Shown one piece after another: positions 6,035 through 12,255 of a stretch of DNA of 12,255 nucleotides. The position numbers and the translations under genes are program-made. Origin of the DNA: Cuniculiplasma sp. (lineage in GTDB: Archaea; Thermoplasmatota; Thermoplasmata; Thermoplasmatales; Thermoplasmataceae). Position 1 is the stretch's first letter. Every line of letters begins with the position of its first letter. The stretch is from assembly GCA_023256455.1 (NCBI GenBank), contig JAGDXN010000075.1, positions 19,838 through 32,092 on the forward strand. The letters are read 5' to 3'. The notes beneath the pieces are model-generated. The model did no database searches. It was not told the origin of the DNA and was given only the letters and a program-made list of their open reading frames with translations.

Positions 6035-6705
6035 AAGAAAACAATGAGATGAAATTTTTCCCATATATCAAGGCACTGGCAGAGATCAGGAAGGAACAGG
6101 GAAAAATAAGGTTGAGCAGCTCCCAAATTGGCAATGTATGGGGTGTGAGCCAGCAAACTGCCTCAAGAATAATCATAGGGATGGAAAAGGAAGGTTTGAT
6201 AAGAAGAAAAATCAATGGAAAGACTCAAGATATTGAATTGGAAGAAAGGGGAATGGACCTTCTTTATGACATATTTGGCGAACTTTCAGATCTGCTTGAA
6301 GTAGAAAGAGAGCTTGAAATAGCTGGAAAGGTGAAGAGCGGGTTGGGCGAGGGGAGATATTATGTGTCCAAAAAGCCCTATGTCACACAGTTCACGGAAA
6401 AGCTTGGCATTGTGCCCTATCCCGGAACTTTAAACGTCAAAATTGAACCTGAATATGAAAGCGTTTTGAGACAGTTAAGAGGTAGAAAGGGCATAATGAT
6501 CGAAGGCTTTTCCTCAGACGACAGAACTTATGGGGCCGTTAAGGCATTCAAATGCATGATCGACGGCATAGACTGCGCCCTCATATTTCCCTACAGATCC
6601 ATATACAGAGATGTAATGGAAATAATATCATCTGAGTTTCTCAGAGAAAAGTTAAATCTGAAAGATGATGATGAGGTAAGGATAAAATTCAAACTTAAAA
6701 GGTAA
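6022..6705 (+). CDS. ribK: CTP-dependent riboflavin kinase with N-terminal HTH (RbkR type)
   Basis: A 227-residue fusion. Residues about 15-80 form a winged helix-turn-helix (recognition part near SSQIGNVWGVSQQTASRI, 33-50). Residues about 100-227 are the archaeal riboflavin kinase domain, with GLGEGRYYVS (107-116), QFTEKLGIVPYPGTLNV (123-139) and FPYRSIY (189-195). The kinase makes FMN from riboflavin using CTP (EC 2.7.1.161). HTH-fused versions (RbkR, described in Thermoplasma and other archaea) also repress riboflavin genes in response to FMN. No other rib gene is in this window, so its targets lie elsewhere. ATG at 6022 has GGAAGGA 7 nt upstream, in the PIN gene. ATG at 6049 is possible but discards part of the leading segment. 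The 3' end overlaps the convergent small gene by 11 nt. Confidence 0.93.
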   Translation: MVQIEENNEMKFFPYIKALAEIRKEQGKIRLSSSQIGNVWGVSQQTASRIIIGMEKEGLIRRKINGKTQDIELEERGMDLLYDIFGELSDLLEVERELEIAGKVKSGLGEGRYYVSKKPYVTQFTEKLGIVPYPGTLNVKIEPEYESVLRQLRGRKGIMIEGFSSDDRTYGAVKAFKCMIDGIDCALIFPYRSIYRDVMEIISSEFLREKLNLKDDDEVRIKFKLKR

Positions 6706-6949
6706 CATCAATTTTTCCGCTTTCAATTTCACCGATGAATTTGTTCAGCCTTTCATTCAGTTTTTCTTCATCAAGGCCACATTCTAAATATTCCATAAAC
6801 AGCTCAAAGGATTCTTCAGTAATTTCCTTTCCCTCATAAACCACAATGCTTCCACAGTTCCTTTCTGCATCAAAATTATGCCTGTAATTGCATATAACTG
6901 TGACGTTCTTTGATTCCACATATCTGGTAATTTTTGAATAATCCTTCAT
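6695..6949 (-). CDS. Small hypothetical protein, 84 residues
   Basis: A soluble, acidic, protein-like sequence with three Cys (C20, C32 and C57), a likely beta-rich first half (NVTVICNY, GSIVVYEG) and a charged helical second half (about 43-75). I do not recognise a family. The ATG at 6949-6947 has only a weak purine-rich stretch before it (AGGGG about 11 nt upstream). The T-rich region at 6990-6975 may act as both purL terminator and promoter for this gene. It runs convergent to ribK and overlaps its last 11 bases, and it lies downstream of purL in the same direction, so it may be read through from that operon. No TM segments or signal peptide. Confidence 0.75.
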   Translation of the reverse strand: MKDYSKITRYVESKNVTVICNYRHNFDAERNCGSIVVYEGKEITEESFELFMEYLECGLDEEKLNERLNKFIGEIESGKIDVTF

Positions 6950-6978
6950 CCTGATCTGACCCCTATTAATCCATGGCT

Positions 6979-6984
6979 AAAAAA
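6979..6984 (-). terminator. T6 tract after purL
   Basis: On the minus strand TATTTTTTAG follows the purL stop (6999-6997) by 12 nt. It is a candidate end for the ubiA-GGGPS-purS-purL transcript. The same AT-rich stretch lies about 30 nt before the next minus-strand ATG (6949), so it could serve as its promoter too. Confidence 0.35.
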
Positions 6985-6996
6985 TAATACCTATTT

Positions 6997-9195
6997 TCAG
7001 GGAATGAGTCTGTTTAACCCATTCTCCCATATATCTCTGAGATCATCTGTCCTTTCATCTATTATGTTAATGCCATCATCCATGACCAATATCCTGTCTC
7101 CTCCGGTAAATCCAATTTTCCTCAGAAAGACCGTTTCGCCTATCTTTTCGATCCTTTCCTCTCCACCCGCAGGCACTTCAATTATTATCCTGTTTCCCGA
7201 TTCAGAATACATCTTATTAAGAGTCCTTGAAGGGGAGACATTGGAAATATCCATTTCCATACCGATTCCAGAACCAAAAGACATTTCAAGGGCACTTATA
7301 ATCAAACCGCCAGTTCCAATATCGTGTGCGGAAAGAATCAGATTCTCAGATATGGCTTTCATTATGAACTCCTTAAGCCTCTTCAGGTCATCCACATTCA
7401 TCCTTTCAAGGCTTCCCGGCCTTACATTCCTGTATTTCAAGTACATACTTCCACTTAGATCGTATGAACTCCAGCCAACAAGATAAAGGATGCTCCCTTC
7501 TTTCTTGATATCTGGCGTAATGGATTTTCCATAATCCCTTATTATACCAGTCATGAGAATGTTGGGCACAGGGGGAATATCCATATTTCCTGTTTGATTG
7601 TAAAGGCTCACGTTTCCGGCCACAATGGGGAGTTTCATAAATTTGCAGAATTCTCCTATTGCCCTCACAGATTCAATGAACTGGCCCATTATGATGGGAT
7701 TATCCGGGTTGCCAAAATTCAGTGCATCCACAACACTGTGAGGCTCTGCGCCCATTGATATGAGATTCCTGTAAGCCCTGGCCATTGTCCAGACAGTTCC
7801 TTCGTAGGAATCAATCTCCGTGGCTGAAACCTTGCATCCTGAGGTTATGGCAAGCCCCTCTGTGAGTTCATCATCAACCCTCATTACCGCACCATCTGTG
7901 GGGCCTTCAAGATTTGGCCTTCCTGAAATAGGCTTAATGACAGAATTCCCTCTCACAGTGAAATCATACTGCCTTATAACATTGAATTTTGAAGAGTTGT
8001 TAAATTCCGCAAGAAATCCCAGAAGGTCATCTTTGAAATTTTCCGGATCTTTGACAAGAACGCTTTCTCTTTCCCTGTTCTTAATTATTTTGTACGGCTT
8101 GGCATAAACCGGTCCTGATGTGAGGAATGTAAGAGGAAGATCCATTACCTTCGAATCCTCATAATATAGTTTCATTCTCCTCCCTGGCGTGCTCCTTCCG
8201 ATTACACTTGCCTCTATTCCCCACCTTTCCATAATAGCCATTATTTCATTTACCCTTTCCTCTTTCACTGCCAGAAGCATCCTCTCCTGGCTTTCGCTCA
8301 CCCAGATCTCCCATGGAGCCATGTTCTTCTCTTTAAGAATTACATTTTCCAGGTGAATCTCTCCTCCAGCATTACCTGCAAGGCACATTTCGCCAGCAGC
8401 ACTTGACAGTCCGCCTCCACCAAGGTCCTTCATTCCCGCAATGAGGCCAAGCCTGTTTGCTTCCAGAACAGCCTTGATTAAAGGTTCCTTCACTATGGGG
8501 TTTCCAAGCTGGACAGCTTTTTTATTCTCCTTATCCTCAGAATCAAGGTTCCTTGAGGCAAAATTCACTCCGTGGATTCCATCCCTTCCAGTCTTCCCAC
8601 CAGCAAGTATAAGAATATCATTTGTGGATGATACCCTGCTTCTGCTTATCCATCTGTCCCTTGTAATTCCTATACAGCCCGCATTCACCAGTGGCGTACC
8701 TTCAAACTCTTCCCCAAAATAGAGGGAACCTGCAACTGTGGGGATGCCCACCCTGTTTCCGTAATCCCTTATTCCTCCTATAATATTATTAACCATGAAG
8801 GTTGTGTTTAAAGATCCTGGCAATTTTTTTCCCCTGCCATTGCCCAGATAAAGTGAATCAATAACTGCAATTGGCTGTGCACCCATGCACAGAACATCCC
8901 TCAGAATTCCACCTACTCCTGTTGCTGCCCCTCCATAGGGTTCAACCGCACTGGGGTGATTGTGGCTTTCCATTTTCAGAACATAATCTATATCATCCCT
9001 GATCTTCACAACGCCTGCATCATCCTCCATCGCAAGCACTGTATAATCGGTTTTCAATCCGGAAAGGTACTTTTTCAAATAGAGTTTTGATGATTTGTAG
9101 CAGCAGTGCTCGCTCCATGCCTGCCCCATTGCTTGAAGTTCAGTTTCTGTGGGGTCCCTTCCAAGGCTAAGAAAGTAATGCTGAAGCCTTATCAT
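6997..9195 (-). CDS. purL: Phosphoribosylformylglycinamidine synthase subunit PurL
   Basis: The ATP-binding catalytic subunit of FGAM synthase, converting FGAR plus ammonia (from PurQ glutaminase) to FGAM in purine synthesis. From the chosen ATG it is 732 residues, normal for the small PurL class. Visible signatures are WSEHCCYKSS (27-36, catalytic His30), ESHNHPSAVEPYGGAATGVGG, KDLGGGGLSSAAGEMCLAG, and in the second half IVAGNVSLYNQTG and AHDIGTGGLIISALEMSFG. Start choice: the frame stays open up to GTG at 9276, but that extension runs inside purS and looks like out-of-frame translation (basic, no family match). ATG at 9195 gives the family-like N-terminus and a 29-nt overlap with purS, although the GGAGG lies only 2 nt before it. 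PurS is immediately upstream; PurQ is not in this window. Confidence 0.93.
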   Translation of the reverse strand: MIRLQHYFLSLGRDPTETELQAMGQAWSEHCCYKSSKLYLKKYLSGLKTDYTVLAMEDDAGVVKIRDDIDYVLKMESHNHPSAVEPYGGAATGVGGILRDVLCMGAQPIAVIDSLYLGNGRGKKLPGSLNTTFMVNNIIGGIRDYGNRVGIPTVAGSLYFGEEFEGTPLVNAGCIGITRDRWISRSRVSSTNDILILAGGKTGRDGIHGVNFASRNLDSEDKENKKAVQLGNPIVKEPLIKAVLEANRLGLIAGMKDLGGGGLSSAAGEMCLAGNAGGEIHLENVILKEKNMAPWEIWVSESQERMLLAVKEERVNEIMAIMERWGIEASVIGRSTPGRRMKLYYEDSKVMDLPLTFLTSGPVYAKPYKIIKNRERESVLVKDPENFKDDLLGFLAEFNNSSKFNVIRQYDFTVRGNSVIKPISGRPNLEGPTDGAVMRVDDELTEGLAITSGCKVSATEIDSYEGTVWTMARAYRNLISMGAEPHSVVDALNFGNPDNPIIMGQFIESVRAIGEFCKFMKLPIVAGNVSLYNQTGNMDIPPVPNILMTGIIRDYGKSITPDIKKEGSILYLVGWSSYDLSGSMYLKYRNVRPGSLERMNVDDLKRLKEFIMKAISENLILSAHDIGTGGLIISALEMSFGSGIGMEMDISNVSPSRTLNKMYSESGNRIIIEVPAGGEERIEKIGETVFLRKIGFTGGDRILVMDDGINIIDERTDDLRDIWENGLNRLIP

Positions 9196-9421
9196 CTCCT
9201 CCTTGTTTAAGGAAAGGATTAATGAGAAGATTCTCGGCAATTGCCTTTGCCATCTCCTTTGCGGAGTTTTCATCACCGGAAAAATCTATTTCATACGTTT
9301 TAAGAATCCTGACGTTTTCAACATCATCATAACCAAGTATACCCAGATTATGAAATAGTGTGGAAGATTCTGGATCTTCCACACTTTCAAGGTATCCAAC
9401 CTCTATTCTAATCTTGACCAT
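9167..9421 (-). CDS. purS: Phosphoribosylformylglycinamidine synthase subunit PurS
   Basis: The small dimeric subunit that docks PurQ to PurL in FGAM synthase. At 84 residues it has the family's usual size. The pattern is an N-terminal beta strand (KIRIEVGYLESVEDPES), a central segment with LGILGYDDVENVRILKTYEID, and a helix ending in AKAIAENLLINPF, where family members show LLANP. The tail after NP (about 15 residues) is slightly long. ATG at 9421-9419 is preceded by GGTGAT with a 3-nt spacer. It lies 39 nt after the GGGP synthase stop and overlaps the purL start, so it is probably within the same transcript. Divergent AT-rich bases at 9422-9460 could also hold a promoter of its own. Confidence 0.9.
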   Translation of the reverse strand: MVKIRIEVGYLESVEDPESSTLFHNLGILGYDDVENVRILKTYEIDFSGDENSAKEMAKAIAENLLINPFLKQGGDDKASALLS

Positions 9422-9460
9422 CTAATCACCATATTGCATTAACATTAAATTATTTTACAT

Positions 9461-10207
9461 TTAACTCTTAATATTCCTTATGGAATCAATTATAGGCTTA
9501 AGCGTTTTTGAAACGTTTTCGGCTCTTTCTGCAACAGTTCCCGTAACAATTATATCTGCTCCTGCTTCTGCAATTTTTGAGGCTGTCTTTTCATCTCTTA
9601 TGCCACCCCCCACAATTACAGGAATATCCACGGATTCCTTTACTTTCCTTACCATTTCGGCGGACAGAGGAGTGGGTGCACCGCTTCCAGCCTCAAGGTA
9701 AACAAGTTTCATTCCAAGGAGTTCTGCAGCAACGGCATATTCCACGGCATCCTTAAAATCGTTCTTTCCAATGAGCATTGCATCCCCAACCCGTCCTGCG
9801 GTCATTCCGGGCTCAAAGATCAGGTATCCCATGGGTATGCTCTCTATTCCGCTTGCCTTCACAATGGTGGATGCTTTTTTCTGATGGCCAACTACAAACT
9901 CAAGATTTCTCGAGTTTAAAAGAGACATAAAGAATATGGCGTCGGCGTATTTGGTGAACATGCTAGAAGATCCAGGGAAAATGATCACAGGTGCGCTGCA
10001 TCTTCCCTTTATGCTCATGGTAGCCTGATCCATCTCTCTCACGGTCAGATGGGTACTTCCTCCAACAAGGATAAAATCTGTACCGGCCTCGCAGGCCTGC
10101 TCAGCAATTCTTCCACTGCCATCCGGGCCGGAGGTTTCGGGATCAATAAGCGTCATGTGGATTTTTCCACTTTCAAGTTTTTCCATTATTTTGTTCCATA
10201 CATTCAA
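9461..10207 (-). CDS. Geranylgeranylglyceryl phosphate synthase
   Basis: A 248-residue TIM-barrel enzyme of the PcrB/GGGPS family. It joins geranylgeranyl diphosphate to sn-glycerol-1-phosphate, the first ether bond of archaeal membrane lipids. Motifs run in order around the barrel: HMTLIDPE (17-24, Mg/diphosphate end), LVGGST (47-52), IIFPGS (75-80), YLEAGSGAPTP (170-180), VIVGGGIRDE (197-206) and IVTGTVAE (220-227); the Gly-rich loops bind the glycerol phosphate. The start is taken as TTG at 10207-10205. It overlaps the TGA of the preceding prenyltransferase gene (TTGA) and is preceded by GGTGG with a 6-nt spacer. ATG at codon 8 (MEKLESG) is a weaker alternative. It is paired with the enzyme of the next step, so substrate can be passed on. 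Confidence 0.95.
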   Translation of the reverse strand: MNVWNKIMEKLESGKIHMTLIDPETSGPDGSGRIAEQACEAGTDFILVGGSTHLTVREMDQATMSIKGRCSAPVIIFPGSSSMFTKYADAIFFMSLLNSRNLEFVVGHQKKASTIVKASGIESIPMGYLIFEPGMTAGRVGDAMLIGKNDFKDAVEYAVAAELLGMKLVYLEAGSGAPTPLSAEMVRKVKESVDIPVIVGGGIRDEKTASKIAEAGADIIVTGTVAERAENVSKTLKPIIDSIRNIKS

Positions 10208-11022
10208 AAGATACCACCCACTGTAAATGATATTAAGCCAAGCACCATTGAAATCTTTGAAAAATTCTGGCCCCGTCTTGCATCTTTATATTGAAATACA
10301 AGAGTTAAGGCAAAGGAAAGATCACACACTGAAACTGCCAGAAGATAGGGGTATGTAAAAAGGCCGGCCAGATAGGGCACAAAGGAAACAAGTATGGTCA
10401 ACAGGATCATTGCAGATGATAGATTCAATGCTGCCTTTGCTCCATATTTTTTTGGGAATGTCATTCTGTCCACATCACCCTTCATGTCCTCCACATCCTT
10501 TATGAGCTCCCTGGAAAGGTTTGACATGGATGCAAGGGCCATGAGGAGGATTGTTCTTTCAGGCTTAAGGAAAATTATTCCTCCAAAGAGGAATATGGCC
10601 CCTATGAGAAGGCTTATAATTATATTTCCGGGCAGACCCATATATTTGCCCTTCGTTTCATATACTATGAGAAGTATGTCTGCAATAACTACAACAATAA
10701 CGGCGAAAATATTTAGAAATATGAAGGCAACTATTACTGACAGTGCAAAGGAGGAGACATAAATGGCCTTTCCCTGTCCTTTGGTGATTTTTCCTGAAGG
10801 TATGGGCCTTTCAGGGTGGTTGACCTTATCCGTTTCGCTGTCAAGCACATCGTTCATGACATTTCCACCGGTGAGAACGAAGAAAACAACCAGAGATGCT
10901 ATGGCAATTAATTCAATATGAGATTCTATGGATGTGCCAATGGCAACAAGGGATGATATAAATGTTCCCAGGACTGCCATCACGGCATTGACAGGGCGAA
11001 AAAGTCTCAGGGTGGAATTCAT
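10204..11022 (-). CDS. Digeranylgeranylglyceryl phosphate synthase (UbiA-family prenyltransferase)
   Basis: A 272-residue membrane prenyltransferase with about eight to nine TM helices. It attaches the second geranylgeranyl chain to GGGP, giving DGGGP (unsaturated archaetidic acid precursor). The first Asp-rich motif is NDVLDSETD (57-65) and the second is DVEDMKGD (176-183), both on cytoplasmic loops and binding diphosphate via Mg. Between them lie the family PERPIPSGKI (70-79) and YETKGKYMGLPGN (121-133). The ATG at 11022-11020 stands about 25 nt from a TATA-like TAAATAA (11050-11044), suggesting a leaderless transcript that continues through GGGP synthase. The 4-nt overlap with the GGGP synthase gene supports one operon for two consecutive lipid steps. 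Confidence 0.93.
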   Translation of the reverse strand: MNSTLRLFRPVNAVMAVLGTFISSLVAIGTSIESHIELIAIASLVVFFVLTGGNVMNDVLDSETDKVNHPERPIPSGKITKGQGKAIYVSSFALSVIVAFIFLNIFAVIVVVIADILLIVYETKGKYMGLPGNIIISLLIGAIFLFGGIIFLKPERTILLMALASMSNLSRELIKDVEDMKGDVDRMTFPKKYGAKAALNLSSAMILLTILVSFVPYLAGLFTYPYLLAVSVCDLSFALTLVFQYKDARRGQNFSKISMVLGLISFTVGGIF

Positions 11023-11043
11023 TCATCAGGTTAATGCCTCTCG

Positions 11044-11050
11044 TTATTTA
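11044..11050 (-). promoter_or_regulatory. TATA box for the ubiA-GGGPS-purS-purL operon
   Basis: TAAATAA on the minus strand is centred about 25 nt before the ATG at 11022. The 61-nt gap to trm1 is the only sizeable gap upstream. It predicts a separate, leaderless transcript for the lipid/purine genes. Confidence 0.45.
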
Positions 11051-11083
11051 TGAATTTCCTTAAAAGCAAACTCTCCTTAAAAC

Positions 11084-12136
11084 TTAAGATCTGAATTCAT
11101 TCAGTATGTCCGTGGCAAATTCCTTCTTATTTTTTATCTTCACGCCAGTATGGGAAAAATGGGTTCTATGGATCTCAAGACCCTTCTCATTTCCAAAATC
11201 TAAAACCTTTCTTATGGATGGTAGATTCATCTTTGCCATGGAAAATATCTCTCCAATATCATCAAAGAAAATTCCAGTATCTTCATATATCAGTTCATTC
11301 AGATGCATTCTATATTCGTCAGAAACAGTTTCAGGAATGGAAAGTGTGCAAACCGTAAATGCCTCTTCAATGGGGCCAATCCATATGGGCCCATAATCCA
11401 TGGGTTCGTAAAGTTCTGATATCTCCTTAGAAGGATTGAAATATCCTATTTTTTCAACTGTTTTTTTGGCCTCTCCACTGCCCTTTACTATCTGCAAAAT
11501 AACCCTGTAGAAATGACCATGGTAGGCAGAGAGCATCACTCTTATACCCCTTTCCATGGAAACTGCGTGCCTTGCAATGAAGCCAATGAGATTTCTTATG
11601 CCCATCTCATGGCGCATTGAATTGTTTGCCACAACACTGCCATATCTTCTTGCAGTGTTTTCCTTCAGTGATCCTGTGAGCACACTCAGATCGGTGGCTG
11701 TGAATCCTATATATCCTCTGTTTTTGACATAATTAAGGGAAACATCCACATAGGGTACCACATCACCATAGGGATCAATATCGATAAAATCAAACTTAAA
11801 CTTCGAGACTATGGATTCGAAGGTATCATTATAGGCTTCTGAAGTGGATGAATTGTTTTCAAGGTTTCTCCGCAATATTTCAAAGGCTTTTCTATTTCTT
11901 TCCACCATCACAGCCTTAATTCCAGCCTCCTTCTCTGCCCTCAGTCCCCTTATGCCTGTTGCAGAAAAACCATCAAGGTATAGATGGGGTTTAAAGGTAT
12001 TCAGAAAAGAAACAGTTAGATCCCGGTTAAATCTCTGATCGGCGTTGAGAAATCCTGGAATCGCCCTTCCCGGACCTATGCTTTTCTGGTCAAGTCCGGT
12101 TTCTATACTGACTGAACCTTCAGTGTAGAAGCCTAT
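11084..12136 (-). CDS. trm1: tRNA (guanine-26-N2)-dimethyltransferase Trm1, apparent AUA start
   Basis: A SAM-dependent enzyme making N2,N2-dimethylguanosine at tRNA position 26. Counted from ATA at 12136-12134 it has 350 residues, a normal archaeal length. The N-terminus FYTEGSVSI matches the family's early EGxxxI. Next come FNRDL (36-40), the SAM motif YLDGFSATGIRGLR (53-66), the acidic VERNR loop (78-82), DIDPYG (119-124), TATDLSVL and GPIWIGP. The frame has no ATG, GTG or TTG until 11911, which would delete the first SAM motif and cannot be right. ATA overlaps the upstream stop (ATAG) and follows GGAGG by 4 nt. Alternatives are an ATG miscalled or mutated to ATA, or a one-base frameshift joining the upstream frame. 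The CxxC pairs of many Trm1 proteins are absent. Confidence 0.85.
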   Translation of the reverse strand: MGFYTEGSVSIETGLDQKSIGPGRAIPGFLNADQRFNRDLTVSFLNTFKPHLYLDGFSATGIRGLRAEKEAGIKAVMVERNRKAFEILRRNLENNSSTSEAYNDTFESIVSKFKFDFIDIDPYGDVVPYVDVSLNYVKNRGYIGFTATDLSVLTGSLKENTARRYGSVVANNSMRHEMGIRNLIGFIARHAVSMERGIRVMLSAYHGHFYRVILQIVKGSGEAKKTVEKIGYFNPSKEISELYEPMDYGPIWIGPIEEAFTVCTLSIPETVSDEYRMHLNELIYEDTGIFFDDIGEIFSMAKMNLPSIRKVLDFGNEKGLEIHRTHFSHTGVKIKNKKEFATDILNEFRS

Positions 12137-12255
12137 GGGCCCTCCTCTCCGTTAATAACTTTCATTACCCTGTAGGGAAGCAAGCTCTTGTTTATGGGCG
12201 TAATATCAAAAACTCTAACACCTTCCAGAGCCCTGATCTCCTGAAGCACAGGGTT
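12133..12255 (-). CDS. 3' end of an unidentified gene, truncated by window edge
   Basis: Forty codons and a TAG (12135-12133) are open from the window edge, ending in YRVMKVINGEEGP. The sequence is protein-like (EIRALEGVRVFDITP) but I cannot name a family from so little. It lies directly upstream of trm1 with a 3-base shift of frame and an overlapping stop, so it is probably the preceding gene of the same operon. If instead a one-base deletion occurred in the GGGCCC run, it could be an N-terminal extension of Trm1. I favour the separate gene because Trm1 is already family length without it. Confidence 0.6.
   Translation of the reverse strand, partial: NPVLQEIRALEGVRVFDITPINKSLLPYRVMKVINGEEGP
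12141..12145 (-). promoter_or_regulatory. Shine-Dalgarno GGAGG in front of the trm1 AUA
   Basis: On the minus strand GGAGAGGAGGGCCC precedes ATA. GGAGG ends 4 nt before it, and the earlier GGAGA ends 9 nt before it. This is the strongest anti-SD match beside any start in the window, and it is what makes initiation at this site credible. Confidence 0.5.

Noticed and set aside
7004..8722. Plus-strand open frames of 95 to 160 codons opposite purL
   Set aside because: They mirror the purL reading frame, are low-complexity Ser/Leu/Pro rich, lack start signals and lie wholly within a strongly supported gene.
9196..9276. PurL N-terminal extension to the GTG at 9276
   Set aside because: The extra 27 residues fall entirely inside purS, are basic and unlike the PurL family, and the ATG at 9195 gives the expected N-terminus.
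11084..11911. trm1 starting at the first canonical codon (11911)
   Set aside because: This would remove the FNRDL block and the SAM-binding SATGIRG motif, which are intact and in frame just upstream.
12133..12255. Resemblance of the edge fragment (IRALEGVRVFDITPI) to the end of ribosomal protein S11
   Set aside because: Only a few residues agree, and the conserved GGRRGRR tail of S11 is missing.

Overview
This window reads as ordinary chromosomal DNA of an archaeon, most likely in Thermoplasmatota (Thermoplasma/Picrophilus/Ferroplasma-like). The pointers are the two prenyl-ether lipid enzymes (GGGP synthase and DGGGP synthase), an archaeal aIF2-beta with a C-terminal TRAM domain, an archaeal Trm1, and a CTP-dependent riboflavin kinase with an N-terminal helix-turn-helix (RbkR type). 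The DNA is AT-rich, arginine is coded mainly by AGG/AGA, and promoters are archaeal. Several start codons lie about 25 nt from a TATA box, suggesting leaderless mRNAs. The genus assignment is inference.

Layout, left to right. (1) 1-983 (+): C-terminal part of a GH31 alpha-glucosidase, cut by the window edge. (2) 2311-1057 (-): a tightly packed three-gene unit of a six-TM membrane protein, a small winged-helix regulator and a two-TM small protein. Genes are joined by 4-nt stop/start overlaps, and a GC-rich near-palindrome lies upstream. Its function is unknown. (3) 3216-2413 (-) and 3311-4060 (+): a divergent ABC-2-like permease and ABC ATPase, sharing an intergenic region built as an imperfect inverted repeat. 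(4) 4170-4949 (+): a nucleoside phosphorylase. (5) 5065-6705 (+): an operon of aIF2-beta, a PIN-domain protein and RbkR/RibK with overlapping ends. (6) 6949-6695 (-): a small conserved-looking hypothetical gene, convergent with ribK and overlapping it by 11 nt. (7) 11022-6997 (-): ubiA-family DGGGP synthase, GGGP synthase, purS, purL, probably one transcript combining two successive steps of archaeal membrane-lipid synthesis with two subunits of FGAM synthase. (8) 12255-11084 (-): the 3' end of an unidentified gene, followed by trm1. The trm1 frame has no ATG, GTG or TTG at its natural beginning. The most economical reading is an AUA start overlapping the upstream stop (ATAG) behind a GGAGG.

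Most genes are housekeeping: translation and tRNA modification, purine, flavin and lipid synthesis. I see no RNA gene, mobile element, CRISPR array or integrase. The points most worth checking are the trm1 start, the membrane/wHTH/membrane cassette with its candidate operator, and the mirror-image divergent ABC promoter. No gap between genes exceeds about 120 bases.
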